Shown here: piece by piece, positions 51,901-58,778 of the stretch | Layout of the letters: each line of letters begins with the position of its first letter | Numbering within the stretch: the stretch's first letter is position 1 | Assembly (NCBI RefSeq): GCF_902806685.2 | Contig: NC_048561.1 | Location: 7,343,439-7,407,438, forward strand | Direction of reading: 5' to 3' | DNA length: 64,000 nucleotides | DNA from: Maniola hyperantus | Taxonomy: Eukaryota; Arthropoda; Insecta; Lepidoptera; Nymphalidae | Program-made: the position numbers and the translations under genes | The notes under the pieces: generated by a model | What the model was told of the DNA's origin: nothing | Seen by the model: only the letters and a program-made list of their open reading frames with translations | The model's database searches: none

Positions 51901-54346
51901 AGCAAGTTAAACAAAATGGACAAAATAGGACAAAACGCCAGAACTCTAATAAAAGAAAGAGGAAAATTGTTTGTAGACAGGAAAAAGAACATTAAAAAGA
52001 TAGAAGCACTAAGTAAAAAGATCACATCAAGTATAAGAGGTCATAAGAAAGAAATACGTTTCAACAGAATTCAATCGGAGATCGAAAAAACAGGAGGAAT
52101 CAAAAGAACGCTGAAAAAACTCAAGGATCATTCATCTTGGATACCGAAAATGAAGGGAAAAAATAAAGAGAACAAGGAATATACAACATCTAAAAGAACA
52201 ACGATCAGCAAAATCGCTACGAATTTCTACAAAAACCTATACAGTTCACCCGATTTACCAGTAGTAATCGAAACCCCAAACAAGGAGGAAATTCCTTACA
52301 TACTAGAAAATGAAACAAAACAAGCCATACTGACACAAAAAAACCATAAAGCCCCGGGCGAAGATAGAATAACCAATGAATTGCTAAAGGGGTCACTAGA
52401 TGCAATACTAAAACCACTAACTAGTCTATTTAACGAAATCTTAGACAGCGAGGTTGTACCGGAACAATGGACAAAGACAACCATAATACTGATTCACAAA
52501 AAGGGGGATAAAGATAAAATAGACAACTATAGACCAATAAGTCTCATGACAAATATATACAAAGTTTTTTCAAAAATTGTATTAGGCAGGCTCACTAAAC
52601 AACTAGATGCAGAACAACCAAGAGAACAGGCGGGTTTCAGAGCTGATTTCTCAACAGCAGACCACATGCATGTAGTGAAACAAATAGTAGAGAAATATAA
52701 TGAGTATGGAAAACCATACTATATTTCTTTCGTAGACTATAATAAGGCATTTGATTCTCTCTCTCATAACTACATATATAAAGCCTTGGTCAACCAGGGA
52801 ATAGAAAGGAAATACATCAGACTTATAAATAATATATACAGCAGCAGTACTGCAAAAGTACAATTAGAAAAACTTGGAGAGGAATTTAAGATCCAAAAAG
52901 GAGTCAGACAAGGTGATCCCCTGTCTCCAAAGCTTTTTTTGGCTGTGTTAGAGGAAATTTTTAGAAATCTAGATTGGGAAGGGTGGGGAATAAATATTAA
53001 TGGATGTAAACTGTCACACCTGCGGTTTGCAGACGACCTGGTACTATTTGCCGAGGACCCAGTCACTCTACAAGAAATGCTTGAACAACTAGCTACAGAG
53101 AGTCAAAAAGCAGGTTTGACAATGAACACCACCAAAACAAAGGTTATGACCAATAGGCATCAACAAAAAGTTAACATAAATAATCAGGACATAGAGTATG
53201 TGAATGAATACGTCTATCTAGGTCAAGTAATTGCACCAAACTTACAGATGGACAAAGAATTGCAAAGACGAATTAATAACACCTGGGCTCGCTACTGGTC
53301 GCTGAAAGAAATACTTAAAAACAAAGATATTCCAATGCCAACTAAACGTAAAGTATTTAACATGTGCATCCTACCAATACTTACGGCTGTCAAACATGGG
53401 GTCTGACAAAAGCTCACAATCAGAAAATAAAGGTATGCCAACAAGGGATAGAGAGAAGCATGCTGCACATCAAACTGAAAGACAAGTGGAGACTGACTAA
53501 AATTAGAAAGATCACAGGTGTGACAGATGTCTCAAAAAGAATCAAGAAACTTAAATGGCGTTGGGCGGGCCATGTGATCAGATCTCCAAGGGATAAATGG
53601 ACCAAAGAGGTCACTTACTGGTACCCTAGAGATGGGAAGAGAGCGAGAGGACGGCCACAGAGGAGATGGGAGGATGACCTGCCAAAGGGTTGGCGCAGAT
53701 TGGCGTTAGATAGGAAAAAATGGAGAAGTCTAGAGGAGGCCTATGTCCAAAGAGGACAACCTGATCTGTAAATTGCTGGTGTTACCAATTTTTAGAATAA
53801 ATTATATAGGATAGGATAATTAAATAATAGGAAATAAGAAATTAGTAATACGGTTAGTTAGTAATATAAGATGTATAATTATTGTATCAGAGAATAAAGG
53901 CTATTTTATTTTATTTATTTTATTTATTATAACCACAAATTCACGGTTTTCAGTTTTTCCCCGAATGTCAGCTATAAGACCTACCTACCTGCCAAATTTT
54001 ATGATTCTAGGTCAACGGGAAGTACCTACCCTGTAGTAGACAACAAAGTGATCCTATAAGGGTTCCGTTTTTCCTTTTGAGGTACGGAACCCTAAAAATA
54101 AAAAAATAAAAACCTAGTAAGTGAACTTGTTGCAGGTATGATGCAGACACAGCTCTAAACCACGACTTCTTCTGGACGGACCCAATGCCCTGCGACCTGG
54201 CCAGCATGCTGGCTCAGCACACGCAGAGCATGTTCGAGTACCTGGCGCCTCCTCGCAGGCCGGGCCACCTGCGGCACCACCACCACGTGCCGGGGGTGCA
54301 GCCCAAGCCCGCGCAGGACTCCGGCTACCAGGATAGAGTGTTCTAG
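36993..54346 (+). CDS. Cdk9: Cyclin-dependent kinase 9 (P-TEFb kinase)
   Basis: Catalytic subunit of P-TEFb, which with cyclin T phosphorylates the RNA polymerase II C-terminal domain and pausing factors to release elongation. Exons 36993-37674, 38152-38237, 44096-44233, 44623-44702 and 54136-54346 join in phase to 398 residues (human 372, Drosophila 404). Visible: P-loop IGQGTFGEVF, catalytic Lys in VAMKKV, the PITALRE helix, HRDMKAANVLI, DFGLARAFS, and the activation-loop Thr in NRVVTLWYRPPELLLG. The C-terminal part has GQKRKVK, ALNHDFFWTDPMP and EYLAPPRRPG, then a His/Pro-rich stretch and a final RVF, as in CDK9. The first ATG (36993) adds 13 residues before a second Met; either could start. 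Introns 2 and 4 (5.9 and 9.4 kb) hold a gypsy element, a non-coding LTR element and a LINE. Confidence 0.95.
37696..37870 (-). mobile_element. Helitron-like element, family B, diverged
   Basis: ACTAGCTAATGCTTGCAAGC through GTTGAAAGATTAATCAGTC in Cdk9 intron 1. Confidence 0.65.
38264..38400 (+). repeat. tRNA-derived SINE, family B
   Basis: Plus-strand copy: GCCTCAGTAGCTCAACGGTT head, GGGTTCAAACCCGTTGC B box, body to AAGGGGTATATTAGTC. Confidence 0.75.
38511..38667 (-). repeat. 3' LTR of gypsy element
   Basis: 157 bp, identical by eye to 42803-42959. On the minus strand it begins TGTCATG and ends AACATAATA. A polypurine tract (AGAGGGAAGG on the minus strand) lies just inside, at about 38671-38680. 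Flanked by target duplication GTAAC (38506-38510). Confidence 0.9.
38773..42774 (-). CDS. Gypsy Gag-Pol polyprotein
   Basis: One uninterrupted frame of 1333 codons, so Gag and Pol are fused without frameshift. In order: Gag region; paired zinc knuckles near residues 215-250 (CYRCGDRH, CRFCKKIGHIEKIC); aspartic protease VDTGAS near 300; reverse transcriptase with LDLDRAYTQV and active site LIDDII (the usual Tyr or Phe is Leu); RNase H CDSSEYGVGAVL; integrase with a zinc-binding HHCC module and catalytic motifs IDFAGPF, VSDNAT and HPATNGLAERM. The acidic tail after integrase has a short repeat (EGEIENDP twice). No stop or frameshift is seen, so the copy may be coding-competent. It resembles the gypsy group often annotated as K02A2.6-like; that placement is inference. 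Confidence 0.93.
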   Translation of the reverse strand: MDHKAVKFGEFNPKIDIWDNYIDRLKFCFEANGIMLDGAKRANFFTVCGAEVFETFLALITPRKASDVTFVEIEAILTKHYSPKPNEISMSYKFYTRNQNTNENASEYIAQLRKISSKCNFMELERMLRDRLVCGMKDRRLQYELLKKDNLRYQDVVDAMLAAETAGKDCHMIQSSTSTDSSCTSSNGAAATTNQGSSVEAMDINAVQTKTNIRLCYRCGDRHGGECRFVNATCRFCKKIGHIEKICLLKKKSKKSINFTDDEIATHLNGLYSIQCDTKVAPFVVEVLLEGIPVILQVDTGASFSIVNERTWKKIKCQNLHIILQPVSLTLRTWTETPVMLLGQTKLQVQYKDIKCTLNIIVAKGGGPNLLGRDWLTPLNIALNINFMSNSDLMNIDKTISKYSDIFRDGLGTFTGDPITIHLKPDATPRFLKARPVPYAIKAKVEKEIDRLVAEGVLRPLPFSEWATPVVPIIKKSGDVRLCGDYRSTVNQATESDTYPMPTANEVFATVAGAKFFTTLDLDRAYTQVKVSDSTSKILTLNTCKGLYSVHRLPFGVKACPGIFQRLMTALLAGIQGVAVLIDDIIVSGPTMLLMQQRLEAVLNRIQKAGFHLNKTKCKFAQEKVEFLGFVINGEGIHPAPSKVEAVLKTPEPKSVQELQAFLGLYNFYERFIPHKATLLEPLHRLLDKSQKWRWTEREQEAFSKAKQMLTFNTTLVHYDLNKPLILTCDSSEYGVGAVLSHVMEDGQERPIAMSSRTLNTHERRYSQLDKEATAIMFGIKKFHNYLAGRSFTVITDHKPLLGIFDPKRPMPSILSPRLTRISIALTAHDYNIAYRPGTQIANADGLSRWPLPVPELEEEPLYEILLMAEKLEDFPYSAVEIASETKKDQTLSRVVHFLQCGWPNKVTDRNLRTYWLHRTELSLQDGCVLLGCRVVIPQPLRQNILNMLHTTHNGIVHTKALARSYVWWPQLNEDIDELVSNCARCLENRHMPPKSSHEWVIPSRPWSRIHIDFAGPFMNKNFFIVVDAFSRWPEVLMVNNTNSTTVIHHLRNLFATHGICETLVSDNATSFVSSEMKSFLESNKIKHVTSAPYHPATNGLAERMVQTVKEKLRKMEGPWEIKIPNMLLGLRVTPCCTTKKSPAELLMNRRLRTLMDTLHPDNIQHRRIENQIMNNAQQKTRETNVSQKVMYRNYSSGPRWLPGQVVEKSGPSSYRIQTGDGAVLRRHMDQIIKIKNREETHDRNDKEKEDGLEGEIENDPAIEIPSSETGEGEIENDPDPIIEIPSSERWEEILGIPKSAEIDVPGGKIRTKRNLHNKVPYSRPSGSNENID
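42803..42959 (-). repeat. 5' LTR of gypsy element
   Basis: Identical by eye to the 3' LTR; the ATG of Gag-Pol lies only about 28 bp inside. Confidence 0.9.
42960..43375 (+). mobile_element. LINE fragment and unassigned flank
   Basis: 42964-43080 (GGCTGGAGTGAAGACTTCAG, GGGCAATGCACGCACAAC) matches 63645-63730. It is the part of a non-LTR element beyond the gypsy insertion. The rest is unassigned, with a scrap of repeat R at 43263-43340. Confidence 0.55.
43376..43582 (+). mobile_element. Helitron-like element, family A
   Basis: TAATATTATAAATGCGAAAG to GTCGCGGGCATCATCTAGT. Confidence 0.8.
43594..43694. repeat. Perfect 48-bp inverted repeat, 5-nt loop
   Basis: Left arm 43594-43641 starts AATGGCTTAACCTAATCTTG; right arm 43647-43694 is its exact reverse complement. 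The loop is TTTAT. Confidence 0.9.
43695..44095. other. Unassigned Cdk9 intron sequence
   Basis: No coding or repeat feature recognised before the acceptor at 44094-44095. Confidence 0.45.
44262..44575 (-). mobile_element. Helitron family B, interrupted
   Basis: 3' tip (CTAGCTCGCGACTTCGCCCG) at 44262-44310 and 5' part (GTCCAGTAGTTTAAGCTGTG onward) at 44415-44575, separated by unrelated AT-rich DNA, in Cdk9 intron 3. Confidence 0.65.
44727..44970 (-). mobile_element. Helitron-like element, family B, complete
   Basis: ACTAGCTTATGCTCGCGACT to TTTTATATATTTAGA, with a (GTCA)n expansion at 44915-44950. It begins 24 bp after the exon 4 donor. Confidence 0.8.
44987..45915. repeat. Left terminal direct repeat, LARD-like element
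   Basis: 929 bp, TGCTAGATTAGCCTCAGAAG to CCATTTATCTTATA. It contains CTACCGCCAGTTCGAAAAAG and AGAAAGAACTGGCAAG, an inverted pair around CTACCGAGAG. Confidence 0.85.
45916..48558. other. Non-coding interior of the LARD-like element
   Basis: A-rich plus strand with poly-T runs at 46003-46024 and 47607-47630. It holds hairpins at 45931-45950 and 47711-47734, and about five units of AACACCATTGGTTTT between 46173 and 46370. The longest frames (68-89 codons) show no family resemblance. Confidence 0.65.
48559..49488. repeat. Right terminal direct repeat, LARD-like element
   Basis: 930 bp. It begins TGCTAGATTAGCATCAGTAA, where it differs from the left repeat at several positions; I found no differences in the remainder by eye. 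Confidence 0.85.
50058..50714 (+). CDS. LINE ORF1 protein
   Basis: 218 residues. The N-terminal half is a heptad-rich coiled coil (about 15-75), followed by an RRM-like segment (NLIIHGVQETE, NVQRIGKK, TRPICMTLTL, VYITEDYPKEV) and a Lys-rich tail. This layout is that of LINE ORF1 nucleic-acid-binding chaperones. Intact. Confidence 0.8.
   Translation: MDPQFKLLWNTMKEEMSQQTAVINQNMITTMDEKLKPLVDDIVGLKLDVETLKTKTQYLERQTRKNNLIIHGVQETETNFPDLLKHIISDLNVVSDKAGIEAWDKWEISNVQRIGKKIEGKTRPICMTLTLYWRKMELLRNKKYLPENVYITEDYPKEVLLKRKELKAQLKEELDKGNEAYIVYDRLVIKAKKDKRKRSPTKSPTTPNDENDKEHQQD
50959..53771 (+). CDS. LINE ORF2: endonuclease and reverse transcriptase
   Basis: The first part (50959-53406) encodes an apurinic-type endonuclease with LNTRTL, LSEIRR, GDFNSQIG, WTWISPDGKTKNEIDFI and NHRMV. 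A reverse transcriptase follows, with NYRPISLM, FVDYNKAFDSL, GVRQGDPLSP and active site FADDLVLF. Around 53385 the frame shifts (about 4 nt lost between the Leu-Thr and Tyr-Gly-Cys of the usual LTYGCQTW). The rest continues to 53771 with RWAGHVIR and RGRPQRRWEDDLPKGW, the RTE C-terminal signature. As it stands, ORF2 is broken near its end. Confidence 0.88.
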
Positions 54347-54382
54347 ACCAGACGTGGTGACCAACTAGTCTAGACTTCAGAG

Positions 54383-54500
54383 CCTCAATAGCTCAACGGG
54401 TAAAGGAGTGGACGGTTCAAACCCCGCCCGTTGCACTATTGTCGTGCCTACTCCTAGCACAAGCTTGACGCTTAGTTGGAGGGGAAAGGAGAAATTAGTC
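54383..54500 (+). repeat. tRNA-derived SINE, family B
   Basis: GCCTCAATAGCTCAACGGGT head, then B box and body to GGAGAAATTAGTC. It begins 36 bp after the Cdk9 stop codon. Confidence 0.75.
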
Positions 54501-54503
54501 ACT

Positions 54504-54680
54504 AGACGATGCCCGCGGAACTGTTTGATTTTCGGGGATAAAAAGTAGCCTATGTCCTTCCCCGGGATGTAAGCTAACTCTGTACCAAATTTCATCAAAA
54601 TCGGTTAAACCCGGGCCGTGAAAAGCTAGCAGACAGACAGACAGATAGACACACTTTCACATTTGCATTATTAGTATGGA
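54504..54680 (-). mobile_element. Helitron-like element, family A
   Basis: ACTAGACGATGCCCGCGGAA to TTGCATTATTAGTATGGA. Confidence 0.75.
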
Positions 54681-55374
54681 AGTATGGATTTAAGATGGCT
54701 AATATTCTTATTGAAAAAATAATCTTGCTTTGGCGGACTCCCCATTAAATTACAACATGGGGTTATTCAAGAGGCGGATCAACAAGTTCCTGTGAGGCCG
54801 TTGGAAAATAAAATCGCCCTTGTATTTTGGCAGAAATCCCTGTTTGACCACCTTTTTTTCTATTCAGATACAAGTTAGCCCTTGACTGCCTTAATAAACC
54901 TATGCCCCTCTGGACTACCTATAAGAAATGAGAACCTCGATCACGTAAGAAGAAATGGGGAAAGTGCCTCTTGCTGCTTGATGGGCGCATCAAGCCGCTT
55001 GATCAAGCCAAACAATAGAATAGAATAATGTTTATTCGAGGTATCATATACATGGTGTAGGCTGTACAGCAGTGCAACGTCGACGTCGGGCCCCTCACAC
55101 GCGGGACACAAACCTCTATAGCAAATATCTGAGGTACCAGACGCCCCAACGCTGATTTTCAGTGACCGCCTTTTATGAAAAAATGAAAATGAAAATGAAA
55201 ATCTTTTTTATTCGTATGAATTTTATTCGTATAAATTTTATTTTTATACTAACCAAACGTCAGTGGCATAGAATATATAAAGTTGGCGAGTTATAATACT
55301 TTAGTAAAATTAATAAATAAAATGAAATAAAACAAGTTTTAAAGTGCTTTGGGGCATAAAAGAAGAAATCCATA
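54681..55374. other. Unassigned DNA with LINE tail scraps
   Basis: A (GAAAAT)n run and ATTTTATTTTTATAC near 55180-55250 look like the 3' end of a non-LTR element. No coding frame. Confidence 0.4.
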
Positions 55375-55545
55375 TCCATACTAATATTATAAATGCGAAA
55401 GTGTGTCTGTCTGTCTGTATGCTAGCTTTTCACGGCTCAACCGTTCAACCGATTTTGACGAAATTTGGTATAGCTACTTTTTATCGCGGAAAATTGATGA
55501 GTTCCCACAGGAAACTAACCTTAAAAACCTACATCCATCATCTAG
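55375..55545 (+). mobile_element. Helitron-like element, family A, 3' end decayed
   Basis: CATACTAATATTATAAATGC to CATCCATCATCTAGT. Confidence 0.75.
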
Positions 55546-55727
55546 TAAGAAATAAAACATTTAAATAGAGAAAACAAATCTATCATTGGGGATAATTTCG
55601 TTGTACACAAACTATAAACTAAATTAAAATGACACGTCTAAATCTATTGCTATATATCCCTTTCATAATGTTGCTTGCGGAAAAGGATAGCACTAGATTT
55701 AGATCCGTTAACTAACAGGAGTTTTCC

Positions 55728-57550
55728 GCAATAATAATAATAATAAATAATCTTTATTTGATAAAAATTTACAAGGTATATATAAGTACATGACCCTGGT
55801 AGTAGCAATGCAAAGTTCCTGGCCCCCAAACTAGGATTCCCTGTGCTATGGGAAGCCAGTCTTTCGCCCGAATATAAATAGGTAGGTACAATTAATGTGA
55901 ATAACTTACTTATAAATACCTACATAAACAGATTACAGTTAACAACTAAACATTAAAACAAATAAGTAGTTTTCTTATTAGATGTAGGTAGATATAAAAG
56001 AGAGACAAAAAAAAAACATTAATAGTCGATATTCCTGGCCCCCGAACTAGGATTCCCTGAGCTACGGGAAGCCAGTTGAATATACTTAGTTGTACTTAGA
56101 GGATAACAATATAATTTAGTTAATCTAATTCAAAAGATTTCGTTCATTCCTTCATAGAAGTAGGCAGGTAGCTGTTGAAACTATAGTGCCAGAGGTGAGT
56201 GGAGTGACGACTCCACGCACACAAAGTAAATGTGGTAGTATATGCAAAACATTGAGATGCTGGTGGATTGTTTAAGTGTATTTAATTTATTATATTTTTC
56301 ATTATTTACATTATTTTATTTAGATATGTTATATTCCTGTATAGGTATTGCTATGTATACATGCGTAATTTAGTTCCGTTTTATGTTTTGTTATGCCTTA
56401 AGATGTTTTCCGTTTCCTCGTAGGATTTTTGGAGGAGCCAATTAGATAATAGTTTGCGACATGTATATTTAGATTTGCGTAATAGATTGAGTTGTTTGTT
56501 AGCGATTGTGTAGAGAAAAGGTGCTGTGTAGCGAAAGAATCTCTGAGCAAAAGAAGTTTTTGTTATTGGTTTTGGCCACAGTATTGTACGTTTAGTTGAG
56601 TTTTTGTCTAAGTTGTATTTATGAAGTACTTCTGTGGTTTGGTGAAACTTTAGAATAGTTTGTAAATAGTATTGCTGTCTGATTGTCAATATATAGTTTT
56701 CCGTATGTAGTTTATAAGTTGAATATCTACGAGGCTTGCCGAATAAAACCTTTAGAGACGCTCTCTGTACACATTCCAATTCTTTCAGAATGGTTTTTGC
56801 TGCACCTCCCCACGAGGTTATACAGTATGTGAGAACAGAGTTACATAATGCGAAGTAGACCATTTTTAAAACACTCTTGTTCTTCAAGAATTTGAGTTTT
56901 TTGAAGATATGAAGCAGTTTTCGGACCTTACTTTTTAGGGCTTGAATATGATGTTTCCAGTTTAGCTTTTGATCAATATATACACCGAGGTACTTGATCG
57001 TCTGTACTTTTTCAACAAAGGGACAGGAGCAACCAACAGCTTCAATGTAACAAGTGGTGCTGTGAAGTCTAATATTGAAATTGTTGGGAGGTTCCGTTTT
57101 TTTAGATATATGAAAAGCTATAAATTTTGTTTTAGGTATATTTAATGTCATTAAATTTCTCTCGAGCCAGGTAGCTATGTTTTTAAGACCTATTTCTGTA
57201 CTATTGTGAAGAGCTTCCCAGCTGTCTCCATTAAAAATAACAGCCGTGTCGTCTGCAAAGCTTACTATCCGAGCTGACGCTATTTCCATGTCACATAGAT
57301 CATTGATATATGTTAAAAACAGCGTCGGCCCTAAGACACTGCCTTGTGGAATGCCGAACGTTATTCCACTCGGCAGACTTTGGACGTCATCGATTTTCAC
57401 ACATTGCTGACGTGCTGTTAGGTAGCTTTTAAACCAGGATAAAGGGACACCTTTAATTCCGTAAATTTCTAATATGGCGATGTGTTTTGTCTGGTCGGGC
57501 TTTACTTTAATATAAGGTATATTGAAATGTGTAAATTGTTTTAACATAAA
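55728..57550 (-). mobile_element. 5'-truncated LINE of the jockey/CR1 kind
   Basis: On the minus strand it starts inside a reverse transcriptase frame and ends with AATAAAGATTATTTATTATT, a short (ATT)n tail. The 3' UTR holds a duplicated 43-bp motif at 55819-55861 and 56034-56076. Confidence 0.75.
56381..57547 (-). pseudogene. LINE reverse transcriptase, C-terminal part
   Basis: 388 codons without interruption. Visible: GIPQGSVLGPTLFLTYINDL (RT motif B), SFADDTAVIF (catalytic FADD), TKFIAFH, IKYLGVYID and a C-terminal region with SWGGAAKT. The N-terminal RT motifs and endonuclease are absent, so the copy is truncated although the remaining frame is open. Confidence 0.85.
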
Positions 57551-57959
57551 AAAAAAAATATGATAAAGACTAATGATAGTGCATAGTTTTATTTGTGACC
57601 TTTAAACCATATAAGTGACTTTTTTAATTTTAAAGAGGCGGATAAAATGTTTATATTTAATAATTTATGATTGATATGACTGACTCATTGATATTGATAT
57701 GACCTTAACTATTGTGGTGTTATTCTGAGATTATTATTTCTATTTTTTTAACTGAAGAACATGTATACTTTTTTTTTAAATAATTATTGACATTGACATG
57801 CGTTTTTTATATTAAATAAAATCATATTGTTAACATTAGGTACTTTCTAGGTAGATAAATTTAAATTTAAATAAATTAAGTAGATTATTGACTGTAAATT
57901 TTCACACTTTATTATTCTATGATAATGTATACTATAATAATTTGCACACAGTTATTGGT
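57551..57959. other. Unassigned AT-rich DNA
   Basis: No feature recognised. Confidence 0.45.
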
Positions 57960-58041
57960 TGAATGTCAAGGGCGCAAAATAGATTTAAGACCAAATTGTA
58001 CCACATTCTAGCAAATAAAAACTATTTCTATTTCTATTTAG
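57960..58041 (+). mobile_element. LINE 3' tail
   Basis: AAATAAAAACTATTTCTATT closing with repeated TTTCTA units resembles the end of a non-LTR element; no coding part is attached. Confidence 0.5.
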
Positions 58042-58213
58042 GATAACCACCACCACCCATGGCCCCACCAGCCTCGTAGTTATATGGGGCGAAACGCGGG
58101 AGGGCGCCCGTTCGGTACTTGCTCGGTGGCTCTTTCCCGGGGCGCCTTCTTGACTCCCTACAAGTTCTTTTCATTCTACTTCCTCGTCCCCATCGGGTCA
58201 CTTTCCCCATTCT
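58034..58213 (-). other. Short Arg/Gly-rich open frame, unknown
   Basis: On the minus strand about 60 codons follow a possible acceptor (AAAGGTCAG). The composition is basic and then Gly-rich (KRTCRESRRRPGKEPP, ALPRFAPYNYEAGG). I do not recognise the family. It ends in the LINE tail and starts beside a Helitron, so it may be an exon fragment or repeat-derived. Confidence 0.3.
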
Positions 58214-58225
58214 GACCTTTAATCT

Positions 58226-58433
58226 AAATATATAAAAGGAAAAGGTGACTGACTGACTGACTGACTGATCTATCAACGCACAGCTTAAACTACTGGACGG
58301 ATCGGGCTGAAATTTGGCATGCAGATAGCTATTATGACGTAGGCATCCGCTAAGAAAGGATTTTTGAAAATTGAACTCCCTAAGGGGGTGAAATTTTGTA
58401 GTCCACGCGGACGAAGTCGCGAGCATAAGCTAG
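58226..58433 (+). mobile_element. Helitron-like element, family B, complete
   Basis: TCTAAATATATAAAAGGAAA to CGCGAGCATAAGCTAGT. Confidence 0.8.
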
Positions 58434-58675
58434 TAATAATAATAATAAAAAATATATTTATTTAAGAAAAAATATTTACAGGTTACACAAATTCAGGTAT
58501 GATCATAGTTTTTCCGTATACCGAAGCCGTTAACATTAGGTATCTACACGTCACACATATCTTATTAAAAGCTAAATAACAATACTTATAAACTAACAAC
58601 ATTAAACCAAATGTACGATATTTTAAAACTTATATTTAGGATAAGTATTTACTTTAGGATAAGTAGAATAGAATC

Positions 58676-58769
58676 ATCATCATCAACAACCGATAGACGT
58701 CCACTGACGAACTCTCTTGTAGGGACTTTCGGTGGCGGAGTGAGACATGCGGCTCACGAACATGATAAA
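58676..58769 (-). mobile_element. RTE LINE 3' scrap
   Basis: Minus-strand remnant of the second RTE family (SSVDVYRLLMM frame, CATCATCATCAACAACCGAT). It continues into the left flank of the inverted-repeat element. Confidence 0.5.
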
Positions 58770-58778
58770 GGCTATTCG

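Larger units (their letters stand above)
49697..53929 (+). mobile_element. Full-length RTE-type LINE
   Basis: 4.23 kb, flanked by a perfect 13-bp duplication TAACCACAAATTC (49684-49696 and 53930-53942). The 5' end is CGTTTCCGTTTCCGG and the 3' end is an AATAAAGG signal followed by ATTTTATTTATTTTATTTAT. It carries ORF1 and ORF2, the latter with one frameshift. It sits in Cdk9 intron 4 in sense orientation, ending about 200 bp before the last exon. Confidence 0.92.
49641..54100 (+). repeat. GGTTCCGT repeat split by the RTE LINE
   Basis: Left part to 49696 (GATGTAACCACAAATTC) and right part from 53930 (TAACCACAAATTCACGG) to GAGGTACGGAACCCTAAAAA. Confidence 0.85.

Noticed and set aside
58034..58426. 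130-codon minus-strand frame as a gene
   Set aside because: Its first half is Helitron sequence; only the last 60 codons could be real and their family is unknown.
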